From the NCBI GenBank assembly GCA_003344405.1, contig NOWV01000019.1:310001-374000 (forward strand): 64,000 bases of DNA, written 5' to 3'. The notes beneath the pieces are model-generated. The model ran no database searches. It was given only the letters and a program-made list of their open reading frames with translations, and was not told the origin of the DNA. The position numbers and the translations under genes were made by a program. The stretch's first letter is position 1; every line of letters begins with the position of its first letter. Of the stretch, positions 52,801 through 63,509 are shown piece after piece. Source of the stretch: Trichoplax sp. H2. Taxonomy: Eukaryota > Placozoa > Uniplacotomia > Trichoplacea.

Positions 52801-55181
52801 AAGGGAGGCTTCGGTTTTTCTGTATCTCCTAAGGAATAATTGAAGCATTAAGGAATTAATAACGTTTGTAATTGGTATATTGTGTATAGTTACGAATCAC
52901 GATTACCACCTTTCTTCCTTATATCATGATATTGATAAAACCGATAATTAAACGAGACTATGATAAAAATTAATTTATTGATGACATTTACTACAGTGGC
53001 GATTATCTTAAGTGTCAGTTCACTGAGATTGAAATGTACGTACGAATTCAGGTTCCGTATATACAAATGATGCAACGAAACCGCTTTACCGCCAACTACA
53101 AGTAAACGCTATATTAAATTTCAGTTCAAATACTGTATTTGACGACGAGTTATGATAATGAATAATTAATCAATAGCAACGTACCATTTCGTATGATGGC
53201 AGCAATACAAGCTAACGACAAATTAGATTAATGATTAATTTATTATACTGTTGCCTATCTTATCGAAAATGAGCTAAATTAGTTTATCACTAAGCCATGG
53301 TATGCCGTAAGTAAGCAATTCATGGATATACCGTCAATTGTTACAACTAAGAAAATAAGCATTGACTCCGCTTTTACGATCATCAGTAGCTTCCTTTATC
53401 GGAAAAGAAAAATTCCACTAGGTGAATACTGTACAAGTCAATAAAGTGAGAATTAACAGCTGTAATCGCGAGATTCGAGAATACTATCGTTACATGATAC
53501 AGTCGTTTAGGCAGTTGTAGTCATAGAGTTATCCATCTCGGATAATGATACATTTAATAATAGTAGACGGTAATCGTTCAAATTGATTGGTCTTGTTGAT
53601 GATAATAGCACTACAGTACTACTAAGATTGCATAGGTAGAATAGGCAGGTTTTTCCGATATTCGATACAAGAAGTCAAAAAAGGGCAATAAAACTTGTCG
53701 ATACTTACTGGCAATGACGACAACGACAGCAATGACCGCAGCTACAATTAAAACAAATATCACGGCGATAATGGTTGCTCGCGTCCTCTTGGCTTTATCC
53801 AAGCCGGAATATTCGACCGGTTCTTCCGCCTTGATTTGACCATATTATATAGTGGCGATTGTTTCCAAAACGGTGTATAAAAACAACAAAGAATGAAATC
53901 ACATCACCGTTAATCAATAGTCCATATGATTTTTCAAGTCAAAATTGAACTACTGTATGGAAGATTTTACAAAAGGGATTGTCTTGATGGAAAGACATTC
54001 AAATCAATTTCGAAAATATCTATTCGAGAGATCATAAGAGAAGTGAGAGACTACGGCGCTGTCCATCCTCATTAGTCATTACAATACGGACTTGGATGGT
54101 TGATTTCCATTTACTTCAAGAATGGGTTTAGAAAAATAGACCAGATGAAAAGTTCTGGGTACGTAGACAAAAATTGGCACAACATGGAGAACCTTGATGG
54201 ACATAATTGTATTTTCTTTTTTTATTTCCATGGCCTGATCACTAAGGATCTTTTGGATCCGCATTAAGAATGAACCATGAAATCAATGTACTGTACTGTA
54301 CAGTATACTAAGGTTATCCAATGGTGTTCGAATGATGGATCATTCTTGAAAGAGTGGGAGAAGACGGTTTGGATCCGTCAACGACTTCAATTTAACGATA
54401 CAATGTTATGTGTCAATTACATTAGCGGGTATCCGTGTCGTGATTTTATCCAAACATATCATACGGTATTGTAAGACTGTTAATTAGTTGATCTAGTAAG
54501 TCAATAACAGTGATGATGGACATTGAAAAGGAACGCTGATGTATTCTCTGGGACGATTAATCCATTTCTCTCTCGTCACTTTGGGTGTATAAAGGAGTTT
54601 TGTTGTAGTTACAACGCTATCCCTATCGAGGTCGACCGTGATGTTGGAAAGAATAGTATAGTAGAGGATAAAGTAAGCCTAGTCATTGAGAAAAAATGGA
54701 AAAAAGAAGCCAGTGATGGAAAACTGCCTTGACGCCATTTTACGTCGTCCTCGAATTCAATGAAAAAAGAAATAGGAAAGATGGGGGGGGGTGGTCTATC
54801 GGAAAATCATGGAAGATAAGTCACCATTTCATTTATCCTACTGAATCCACTGTAACTTGAAAAAATGACTAATAAAAGTGATCGAATGGACATGATTGGA
54901 AACTGAATTTTTGCCTTGATATAAATTCCCATATGGTAAAAGTTTCCCCCCCCCCCGGTCACTGAAAATACAATAGTGAACATACAGTAGTAACATGATT
55001 ATTCTATTGCAGTCAAAGAAAAACATGTTGACTCTTCTTTTAAACGCCTTCGCTTTTCTTGCTAAACTGATTGCATGGCTTTATTTTCCTGTTCCAATGC
55101 TACCCTAGTCTATTTTCTATTGATGGCTACTAAGGGGGAAAAAGAAATGTTCAAAGATCATCATCATCATCAACTTACCAT
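46810..55181 (-). CDS. DPP4: Dipeptidyl peptidase 4-family serine peptidase (S9B), membrane-anchored
   Basis: DPP4-like enzymes cut X-Pro or X-Ala dipeptides from peptide N-termini at the cell surface. Exons (minus): ATG at 55179-55181 (proposed), 53709-53829, 52736-52828, 52148-52245, 51793-51867, 51394-51446, 51232-51310, 50999-51119, 50631-50794, 50408-50514, 50188-50311, 50043-50093, 49851-49955, 49675-49739, 49506-49553, 49334-49392, 49163-49228, 49040-49087, 48834-48929, 48667-48736, 48540-48564, 48345-48448, 48108-~48149, 48034-48061, 47890-47944, 47556-47655, 47414-47472, 47141-47293, 46810-46941; ~781 residues (DPP4 766). The N-terminus has a membrane anchor (TIIAVIFVLIVAAVIAVVVV); DWAYEEEIL holds the two glutamates that bind the substrate amino end; GWSYGGY, HGTSDDNVH and DHSI supply Ser, Asp and His. 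It is therefore an active-type enzyme, unlike DPP6/DPP10. One junction (48345/48149) is out of phase by one base in my reading. Confidence 0.93.
48540..48564 (-). other. 25-nt micro-exon of the DPP4-like gene
   Basis: Between phase-matched neighbours, this exon encodes only YGGPGSQT plus one base, bounded by ATTAG and GTAAGAG. It carries the conserved GGPGSQ loop at the start of the alpha/beta-hydrolase domain, so skipping it would shift the frame and remove catalytic function. Confidence 0.85.
54784..54956. repeat. G-run and C-run homopolymers in the first intron of the DPP4-like gene
   Basis: A run of nine G (about 54783-54791) and a run of eleven C (about 54946-54956) lie 150 bp apart in opposite sense, the only long G/C homopolymers in the window. 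They could pair as an inverted repeat. Confidence 0.7.
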
Positions 55182-55440
55182 GTTGAAGGAGCAAGGACTG
55201 CCAGTGAAGAAGAAGATTGGAACGGCAAAAGGAAAATGACACTGGATGTGGCTGACTTGTCGTTCTGGCTGACGTATTGATGGACCGGACTGGTATGACT
55301 CGTCTGTGACTGACGTTACCCAGTACTAGTACAGTACAGTGGCCAGTACACTACTACTACTAGTGGACACGGTAGAGTATGTACTGTAGGTAGTCAAAGC
55401 AAGAAGGTTGGACTGCCAACAGCTTTCGTTGACAAAAATG

Positions 55441-55484
55441 ATTATTATTTATTATTATTATTATTATTATTATAATAATAATCA
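55441..55484. repeat. ATT/ATA trinucleotide microsatellite
   Basis: A run of ATT units turns into ATA/AAT units at its right end (TATTATTATTATAATAATAA), so its two halves are reverse complements and can fold back. Confidence 0.9.
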
Positions 55485-55639
55485 AGGCGGAGGCTGACTC
55501 TTTAGCTGCTTCTTTCTACTCTACTGTATACCGTATGTAGAATCCTACACGGCGCTTAGACCTGAGAAAGGTTGATCAAGTTGGTTGAGGGATTACTGTA
55601 CTCGAGTCGTCCCTGGCTGGTTGCAGATCTCGATACTGT

Positions 55640-55840
55640 ACTGTACTGTATAGAGGAAAAACGCTGCAAACTACAGTATCTCTTGCCTACGCGTACTGTA
55701 CTGCACAGTACAGTACTGTACTGTACTGTACTGTACACTCTCAAGTTACAGTACTGTGCACTCTGAGTATACACTGTATGTCTTTCGGACTCTTTCCGCT
55801 CCGTCTGTATAGTACTGTAATGGAAGGTGTACAGTATGCG
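55640..55840. repeat. TACTGTA/TACAGTA cluster with hairpins
   Basis: The run includes CGATACTGTACTGTACTGTA and the near-perfect hairpin 55693-55716 (GTACTGTACTG, CA, CAGTACAGTAC), followed by five further TACTG units and TACAGTACTGTGCACTC. The same words occur inside the 43.8 kb minisatellite and near 54290. Confidence 0.85.
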
Positions 55841-55908
55841 AAATGGACTCAGGGCTACGCGACAGTCTTGGAAATCCTTCGCCTGCAATTTATTTACTGT
55901 ACCTATTT

Positions 55909-56322
55909 CCCTATTATAATTATCCTCCACTATCCATCCACAAAGCGATAATCCATCATGTCACTACGGCTAGTGGACAAATGCTCATTTTGCAAACACT
56001 GGCTGTCATTACTGTACAATTGCACTCAAAGTGAACAGTAGGACTACTGTACAGTGTACACGCTGAAATAGCGCTCATTGTTGGAGCTGGCGATGAATAC
56101 AATCAACATGGGCACATTTCCCCTATTAATTATCCTCCACTATCCATCCACAAAGCGATAATCCATCATGCAACTACGCCGAGTGGACAAATGCTCATTT
56201 TGCAAACACTGGCTGTCATTACTGTGCAATCGCACTGAAAGTGAACAGTAGGACTACTGTACACGCTGAAATAGCGCTTATTACTGGAGCTGGCGATGAA
56301 TACAATCAACATGGGCACATTC
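55909..56322. repeat. 210-bp tandem duplication
   Basis: Copies 55909-56118 and 56119-56322 match closely, each with TATCCTCCACTATCCATCC, AAAGCGATAATCCATCATG, GGACAAATGCTCATTTTGCA, AGTGAACAGTAGGACTACTG, AATAGCGCT and TACAATCAACATGGGCACAT. Differences are single bases plus a short indel around the TACAGTGTACAC stretch, so the event is recent. Confidence 0.92.
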
Positions 56323-56944
56323 CAACAGAGTTCACAACACTGCTGGAGCTACTTAACTACTCCATCAAGTTATTTCAAAGTACAACAATTGCTACTTACG
56401 CAGCCTGACCGTGAAAACACAGATTGCTGCTTTGATTGGCGACGAAAGCGCCTGCTTGTCAATGCTACCTACAGTATTGCTCGCTGCAGTACATGCATTG
56501 ATTAACGTATTGTACGCCCATCGATGTTATTCACGCCGTAGTGATTTTGTAAAATGACGGATTTTTGAATAAACGCGGTAACAGTATTACTGGCATACAT
56601 GCAATTCAATACTCCAAACCGGTCGGACCTTCGTGCTAGTCACATCTTTTATTATCGTTTACAGTATATGCGACACCAATACCAAATTGTCAATTCCATA
56701 TTGCAAATTCAATTTTCTTCAACAGCATTGATAATAATGATTCATTCTACTCAATCGAATGAGACAGTATTCAAAAATTGCATAAGTTCATGGTATTGAC
56801 GCTGCTGTAGACGATAAGGAATCAACCAAAGCTATCATATTGTTAACGCAAGGCTTCAGTTCTAAATCAGACTCTGCCTGATCTATTTTCCAATACAAGT
56901 GGTTTACTCAGGTAAACCGTTGCAAACCATTATCTCTACAATGT

Positions 56945-57970
56945 CTAGAAGTGAAAACTATCCAATTCGAAATTACAATTTGTCAACACAATACGGTAGC
57001 GAGCTAAATTTTGATCGATACGCTCAAATGCAGTGTGACAATGATCCACATCCATAGGATAGATCTCTAATTGCGGCGAGATGTTATGCATGCCTGCAAA
57101 ATTTAGCATCTTCTGCATCATTATTGGTGAACCAACGAGAGAACCAACAATGCTTCTTTCCGATCCGATTAATAATCCACCGTTCACTTGAAGGGGCTTA
57201 CTTGCAATACCAATAACAACGAATTTACCTCGAGGTGCTAATAAATTAATATAACTTTCGTAATCGAGGTTTGCACTAACGGTGTTGATGATCATGTCTA
57301 AAGGCTTTAATGACTTCAGCTGATCTGCGTCTTTCGTGACAACGAACTCGTCAGCGCCGAATGCACGAGCTTCTTTTTCCTTGTTAGAACTAGTTGATAA
57401 AGCGACAACTCGACAACCCCAAGCTTTTGCAAATTTAATACCGAGATGGCCAAGACCACCGACACCTAGAATGCCAACGCGGCTTCCAGGTTGAACATTA
57501 TGATTAGCAAGAGGAGCATATACTGTAATTCCGGCACAAAGTAAAGGAGCTGCATCGGCAGATGACATTGTTTCGGGTATATCGTAAAGGAAACGAGAAT
57601 CCCAAACGACATATTCAGCAAATCCACCAGTTGGAGCATTTATAAAATTAGTCTTCTCTGGGCAAATGTGTTGTTTACCATCATTGCAAACGTTGCAATT
57701 TTGGCAAGAACCTAATTGCCAACCTCCACCAACACGTTGGCCTACCTTGAGTTTTACCACACTACTTCCGATTGCAACAATTTTACCAATAAATTCATGA
57801 CCAGGAGCTTTTCCTGCAGGGCAGTAAAAGTCAGTATGGCAAACACTACAGCATTCTATATTCACCAAGACATCGTGAGATTGTAATTGTGGAACATCAA
57901 TTTGTGCCTTGCGAAAAGTTTGCTTTGATACGTCATCAACAACGTAAGCCTCGATTTGTTTGGGAATCAT
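56945..57970 (-). CDS. Zinc-dependent alcohol dehydrogenase (CAD/YahK-like), copy 1, intronless
   Basis: A 341-residue medium-chain dehydrogenase that should interconvert an alcohol and aldehyde; the natural substrate cannot be told. Catalytic zinc ligands are C44 (CSVCHTD), H58 (GHE) and C145 (LLCAGITVY); structural zinc cysteines are C89, C92, C95 and C103; the nucleotide loop is GVGGLGH (169-175). STSSNKEKE after the second beta strand resembles the NADP-binding SxS..K pattern of cinnamyl-alcohol-type enzymes. The loop between CHTD and GHE is about ten residues, roughly a dozen shorter than in typical relatives. The reading frame has no intron, unlike the multi-exon genes around it. The start at 57970 gives a normal MIPKQIEAYVV N-terminus. 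A strong acceptor-like TTTTTTTTCTGTAG lies 9 nt before the ATG, so a 5' UTR exon is likely. Confidence 0.95.
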   Translation of the reverse strand: MIPKQIEAYVVDDVSKQTFRKAQIDVPQLQSHDVLVNIECCSVCHTDFYCPAGKAPGHEFIGKIVAIGSSVVKLKVGQRVGGGWQLGSCQNCNVCNDGKQHICPEKTNFINAPTGGFAEYVVWDSRFLYDIPETMSSADAAPLLCAGITVYAPLANHNVQPGSRVGILGVGGLGHLGIKFAKAWGCRVVALSTSSNKEKEARAFGADEFVVTKDADQLKSLKPLDMIINTVSANLDYESYINLLAPRGKFVVIGIASKPLQVNGGLLIGSERSIVGSLVGSPIMMQKMLNFAGMHNISPQLEIYPMDVDHCHTAFERIDQNLARYRIVLTNCNFELDSFHF

Positions 57971-60370
57971 ATTGAACCACTACAGAAAAAAAAGAGTTCG
58001 ATCGACCGTTTAATTAATTACTGCTAAAAATGGATTCTTTGCATATGAGCCTATTTGCTTAGTCATGATAACACTGCATATCAGTAGTTCAAAACTAAGA
58101 GTGACCTTTTCTACGAGCATCTGACCTTTTCCCATGCAAATAAACTTCAATGAGTAATGAATTATAATTATTCATGAGAACATGAAATCATATACAACCG
58201 TACAGCACTTACTAAGTACACAGTTTAAGAATCTCAAGCAAGTTGTAAGGTATAGATCATCCTAGAATGCCGCAGTAGGAAGGTATTTTAATCTTACATT
58301 TCTCAATCATAAATTAATTCAAATTTCGAAAGGGAAGTATGATAGAAGTAAGTAATTTTATTATAATGCCTCCGTCAAATAAGAATTTAAAAGTAATTTA
58401 CAGTGTCCACATTTCATTATACTGTATGCATGAATATCACACGAAAAAATAATGTACATGTTACCGTTACGAACAGCAAAGATTAGGTTAAATACTTGAA
58501 TTGCTTCAATTTTACAATTCAATGCCCAAGCTATAAAGGCAACTGCTAGTCACGATTGGATTGATTCTTTAATTTGTGCCATTAATGCCCTATCAAGTAA
58601 GTGGGTGGTTCGCCTTAGATAAGCCTTTTTTTTTAGAGTACTGTACACTAGGCCACGTTAGTGTACTCTTATAAATACGCCTATAATAGTAAATCTAAGA
58701 ATATTCATTGCTCTATCTAATTAATTGAAGCAATATTCGTTCATTGAGAGTCTCGCCATCACTTTACTTTTACGATACTTCTACTATGCAATAGAATATA
58801 GGATCATTACTACATGAGATATCAAGGGACTGTTATTAACTCAATTAGTCAACAAATTTCCCTTATCATTTCCACTCATCAGATAAACTATTCGTTATTA
58901 TTATTTTACTGGTACCAGTCAAATTACAGTAAAAGGCTAAAATTACCGTAAAATGATCATAAATAAACAAATACGCCTTATTCTATCTGGAATGCATAAT
59001 TTATAGATTGGATGAAGGAAAAGTAACAATGCGATCAGGTGTACACTGTCCAATACTACTGTAAATTAGAAGAGTGATGGATTATGATAGGCATATACCT
59101 GCGGATAGATTAGATAATAAAAGTACTATATAAACAAACACAGTCGGCACTAATCTGCAAGAAAAACAAGCCAAATTAGAACCATGACAGTGTTCCAATG
59201 TGCATACTTGTCCAAGATAGATATCGTCACAGATAAAGCCGTCTAGTACTAGTGTAGAGGAGAGCCGACAAAAATGCAAGCCGTAGAGAATTCCATTGCA
59301 ATCTTAAATAGATCATTTCCTTTTTTATTAATTTCCACAATTGCTGCCAATTACTAATGTAACAACTGTTTTATTGATCTTAAGTACTGAATATCACAAA
59401 TTGTTCTCTTATCACAGCTTGAGAGGAAACATTTAACAGAGAAGTAGCACAATATCATAAATCCTATCATGTTATGCTCGATATCTCTATAATGGTAATC
59501 TGCAATCTGAGCATTGCATAGTATGAACAAGTATCTCTATTGTAGCCTGACTGTAAAGTCGAATGATTGTAAGCAGGCTTATTTTTTCATGAGATTACCT
59601 ACTTGTATATAGAATATAAATAATTTTAGAAATTTAAGAAGAATAAGAAGGTAAATTGCAAACATTTAAACTTAACTTGATAAATTTATCAAGACGGGCT
59701 ATTTATTGGTGATCATACTGCTTAGTCTTTATCTGAGCTGATCAATTACGAACCAATTGGCAGCTGCAAAACGTCTAAAGTAGCGCAGTTAACTAGAGAT
59801 TACAGTAGTCTATGAATACCAGTTATTGATTGAAGATCAAATTGACTAGTCAATAGCTATCCGAAGGGACAATAAAGCAATCTTTCTAGGTTTCCTGTAG
59901 CGATGTTGCCTTGAATTATATTTGAATACTGACGATATGCATAGTACCGTACTTCTCTTGACATATGTACTATAATTACTGCTACCCCCAGCGAAGAATG
60001 CTAAAGATATTTAGTGGATGTTGAACAGATTTATTAAGATATCGAGAATGAAAAGCAGACAGCAAATTACAGCATTAGAGTATCTGCTAATCCAGAGCGT
60101 ACACAATAGTATGAATGAACAGAACATCAACTTTAAATTCATTATTAATTATTAATTTAATTAAGTTGGGCAAATTTGACTATCGAGGTTATTAATTTTC
60201 TCTTATAGTTATACAGCATATGAGCGCTCGTATACAGATCAGATCCAAATTTAAATTCTTTCAGGTAACAAACACAGGATATCTAGTTAAGATCGTATTG
60301 ACTACAGTTAATCAGCAAGAATTAATTGAAACTTTTTACCTGTTAATGTCATTCATGTACCTCTACGAAA
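57971..60370. other. Spacer between ADH copies 1 and 2
   Basis: No further coding sequence was found. Near 59060-59180 a stretch (GATAGGCATATACCTG, TTAGATAATAAAAGTACTAT, ATAAACAAACACAGTCGGCACTAATCTGCA) matches, with divergence, 61960-62080 in the next spacer. The spacers are therefore duplicated together with the genes. Confidence 0.65.
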
Positions 60371-61384
60371 TTAATCCGATTTGAAATTAGAATTCGTCAA
60401 CACAATACGGTAGCGAGCTAAATTTTGATCGATACGTTCGAATGCAGTGTGACAATGATCCACATCCATAGGATAGATCTCTAATTGCGGCGAGATGTTA
60501 TGCATGCCTGCAAAATTTAGCATCTTCTGCATCATTATTGGTGAACCAACAAGAGAACCAACAATGCTTCTTTCCGATCCGATTAATAATCCACCGTTCA
60601 CTTGAAGGGGCTTACTTGCAATACCAATAACAACGAATTTACCTCGAGGTGCTAATAAATTAATATAACTTTCGTAATCGAGGTTTGCACTAACGGTGTT
60701 GATGATCATGTCTAAAGGCTTTAATGACTTCAGCTGATCTGCGTCTTTCGTGACAACGAACTCGTCAGCGCCGAATGCACGAGCTTCCTTTTCCTTGTTA
60801 GAACTAGTTGATAAAGCGACAACTCGACAACCCCAAGCTTTTGCAAATTTAATACCGAGATGGCCAAGACCACCGACACCTAGAATGCCAACGCGGCTTC
60901 CAGGTTGAACATTATGATTAGCAAGAGGAGCATATACTGTAATTCCGGCACAAAGTAAAGGAGCTGCATCAACAGATGACATTGTTTCGGGTATATCATA
61001 AAGGAAACGAGAATCCCAAGCGACATAGTCAGCAAATCCACCGATTGGAGCATTTATAAAATTAGTCTTCTCTGGGCAAATATGTTGTTTACCATCATTG
61101 CAAACATCGCAATTTTGGCAAGAACCTAATTGCCAACCTCCACCAACACGTTGGCCTACCTTGAATTTTTCCACACTACTTCCGACTGCAACAATTTTAC
61201 CAATAAATTCATGACCAGGAGCTTTTCCTGCAGGGCAGAAAGAATCTGTGTAACAAACACTACAGCATTCTATATTCATCAAGACATCAAGAGGCTGTAA
61301 TTGTGGAACATCAATTTGTGCCTTGCGAAAAGTTTGCTTTGACGCATCATCAACAACGTAAGCCTCGATTTGTTTGGGAATCAT
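60371..61384 (-). CDS. Zinc-dependent alcohol dehydrogenase, copy 2, intronless, with H45Y change
   Basis: A 337-residue tandem relative of the 56945-57970 gene. The catalytic cysteines and GHE, structural zinc cysteines and nucleotide loop are all kept, but CHTD reads CYTD (H45Y) and the next residues are SFCPAG. In relatives this histidine contacts the cofactor pyrophosphate. Differences from copy 1 are concentrated in the first ~140 residues (S31P, H32L, V36M, V72E, L74F, N93D, T114I, E119D, V122A, A138V); from about residue 139 to 330 the two proteins look identical. The C-terminus (NSNFKSD) differs from copy 1 (NCNFELDSFHF). An AG acceptor-like CTGCAG lies one base before the ATG. The enzyme may be active with altered cofactor use. 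Confidence 0.95.
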   Translation of the reverse strand: MIPKQIEAYVVDDASKQTFRKAQIDVPQLQPLDVLMNIECCSVCYTDSFCPAGKAPGHEFIGKIVAVGSSVEKFKVGQRVGGGWQLGSCQNCDVCNDGKQHICPEKTNFINAPIGGFADYVAWDSRFLYDIPETMSSVDAAPLLCAGITVYAPLANHNVQPGSRVGILGVGGLGHLGIKFAKAWGCRVVALSTSSNKEKEARAFGADEFVVTKDADQLKSLKPLDMIINTVSANLDYESYINLLAPRGKFVVIGIASKPLQVNGGLLIGSERSIVGSLVGSPIMMQKMLNFAGMHNISPQLEIYPMDVDHCHTAFERIDQNLARYRIVLTNSNFKSD

Positions 61385-63509
61385 TCTGCAGTATGTTAGA
61401 AATGATCAAGTTCGATCGATCGCTAATTAACCCTTCTATCTCTCTTACTTATTACTGGGCTACTATTAAAAAAATACGCTAGTGCTACTTTATATACTGA
61501 ATTTATCAACAGCATATGACTACGGTGAACTTTCAGCGCGTATGTCACATTTTTGCAGACAAAAAATATCACTGGGTTAGTAATAAAAATAATTGCCCTG
61601 TGCATTACACCAATTCAGTTTAGTCATAGACTAGTGCAAAACTTAACCACTGTGCAATGTGTGGACATGCTTACAGAGACGGACGAAGACGGACCAGATC
61701 ATAGGCATAGAGGGCAAAATATTGTAATAGAAGGTTTTTGTAACCCAGAACCTAAACTCAATTGAAATTTATTTCAAGAAATTAAGTTGTCGAGTAGCAG
61801 TAAAGGACTAAAGTGATTTTAAAATGACACTAAATAACCAAATCTTTTTCCATTTACAGTAAATACGTACCGTACACAATACGGGCATTGGATGAAAGAA
61901 TATTTGTAATATAATCCGAGCTGATATACTACTGTAATATGATTAGACAAGTAATGAATTAAGATAGGTACATAGGATAGCTGCCTATCAATTAGACAAC
62001 GACACAACTACTGTATGCTCATAAACAAGACAATCAACACTAACTTATGCACAGACACAGGCCAAATAAGATCCTTAGCAGTTTCGTAATATGCATGCAC
62101 GATCTATGATAGATGTCATTGCAGATTATATCATCTGATCCATATTTTCCTTTTACCTCTCACTAGGCTTAGGAGTTTTAAGAAACCTCCTTAACATCAC
62201 TGTTAATTGATATCGTTACCTAAGTGAACTGCGAAAATGATATAATTAATTGAAAAATAGAAGGAGTAAATGACCAATAGCGTTCGAAAATTATAAGCGA
62301 TTAATCCAGTTTTGATAGTGCAATTATTGGTTGATGTAATTAACAAACAATTCTACGAGTAGTTAATACTGACTAGAAAATAAATCTATGCATTTTGCAA
62401 TATCGTGCTCATCTTTAGTTGTAGTTTCAGTAAAGATGATGTAAAATTCTATACATATACAATAAATATCACCTCACAAACAACATTACATTTTAATCAA
62501 ATGATTATATCGAAGCCGTTCATCATATTGAAACCTAACCTTACAAATTACTCATAAGTAATTATAATTTTAAAGTTTCAATAATATGTAAAATTAGTAT
62601 AGTTAAATAGGCTTGATTATGAATACTAGGCCATTTATTAGGGGTTAAAACTAAAAAGTACCATCCGTCCGAGAATGAAAATCACAAGCAATTAAATCAA
62701 TGTTGATATACTTGATTTATCAAGATGAGCTATTCAATGGTGGTCAGATTGTCCAGCCGGTATCCAAACTGACAAATTGCAAACAAATTGACAGTTAGTC
62801 GTTTACCGACCATGGCAGATGTTAATATACTATTGTGTGAAGCAAGGAAGGTTCTAAATTGAGTACAGTACCAGCTACCGTAGTAGCTATATCATAGATT
62901 AAAATACAGATCATTAATTAGCCTACTGTTAATAGTTAATTATTTAAGGTACGAACTGATTCCAGGATTGCCAAGGGTTTATTTGTCAGCAAATACTCGG
63001 TATTCCCTATTACATCGACTGATTGTATAACTCTGATTAATATTGAATTTAATGCTCAAACTACATCGTATCACATGCTAGTAAGATTTTTATTATAATT
63101 ATTGCAAAAGTCGTAATACAGTATAGAGTATACAACTCTTTGGCTTCATATTCATCTTTCTTTAAACAAACGATCGAGTATCAAGTACATAGGTAGACAC
63201 AATACTGGATGGAACAAGTGTATCTAAACTTAATTTTTTCAAGATAATGAGCATGAATATCCAATTAAGGCAGTATTTATTATAACTAACCAATAAGAAC
63301 TGATGGAAAATTTTCATTAGTCGATGTTATCTATTCTAGATGACTCAGAATTAATAGAAGCCTTCACTTTGCTCAATTTTTGGATCTAGTTTTTCTAAAT
63401 ACAGTATCTATTTATCATTTCTTCGGATAAACCGCTAAAATAGAGTATCTCTAATATCTAGTATAATAATCGAATAGATTAAAAACGGACAGGCTTAACC
63501 TCTACGAAA
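61385..63509. other. Spacer between ADH copies 2 and 3
   Basis: Non-coding by inspection. It shares diverged segments with the previous spacer (around 61960-62080). Just below copy 3 (from 63499) the bases ACCTCTACGAAATTAATCCG are identical to those below copy 2 (60359 on), which places the 3' flank inside the duplicated unit. Confidence 0.6.

Larger units (their letters stand above)
55182..56944. other. Intergenic region between the DPP4-like gene and the ADH array
   Basis: The DPP4-like promoter should lie at the low end. The stretch holds an ATT microsatellite (55441-55484), a cluster of TACTGTA/TACAGTA words (55320-55840), and a 210-bp tandem duplication (55909-56322). No coding exon was recognised; the ORFs here run through the repeats and look incidental. 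Confidence 0.6.

Noticed and set aside
53611-53708. Extension of the anchor-exon ORF past 53709 (KYRQVLLPFFDFLY...)
   Set aside because: A GTAAGT donor at 53708 with phase-matched continuation at 52828 shows this to be intron read-through.
55556-55930. 124-codon ORF on the minus strand
   Set aside because: Runs through the TACTGTA cluster (YSTVQYSTVL-type peptide) and is explained by that repeat.
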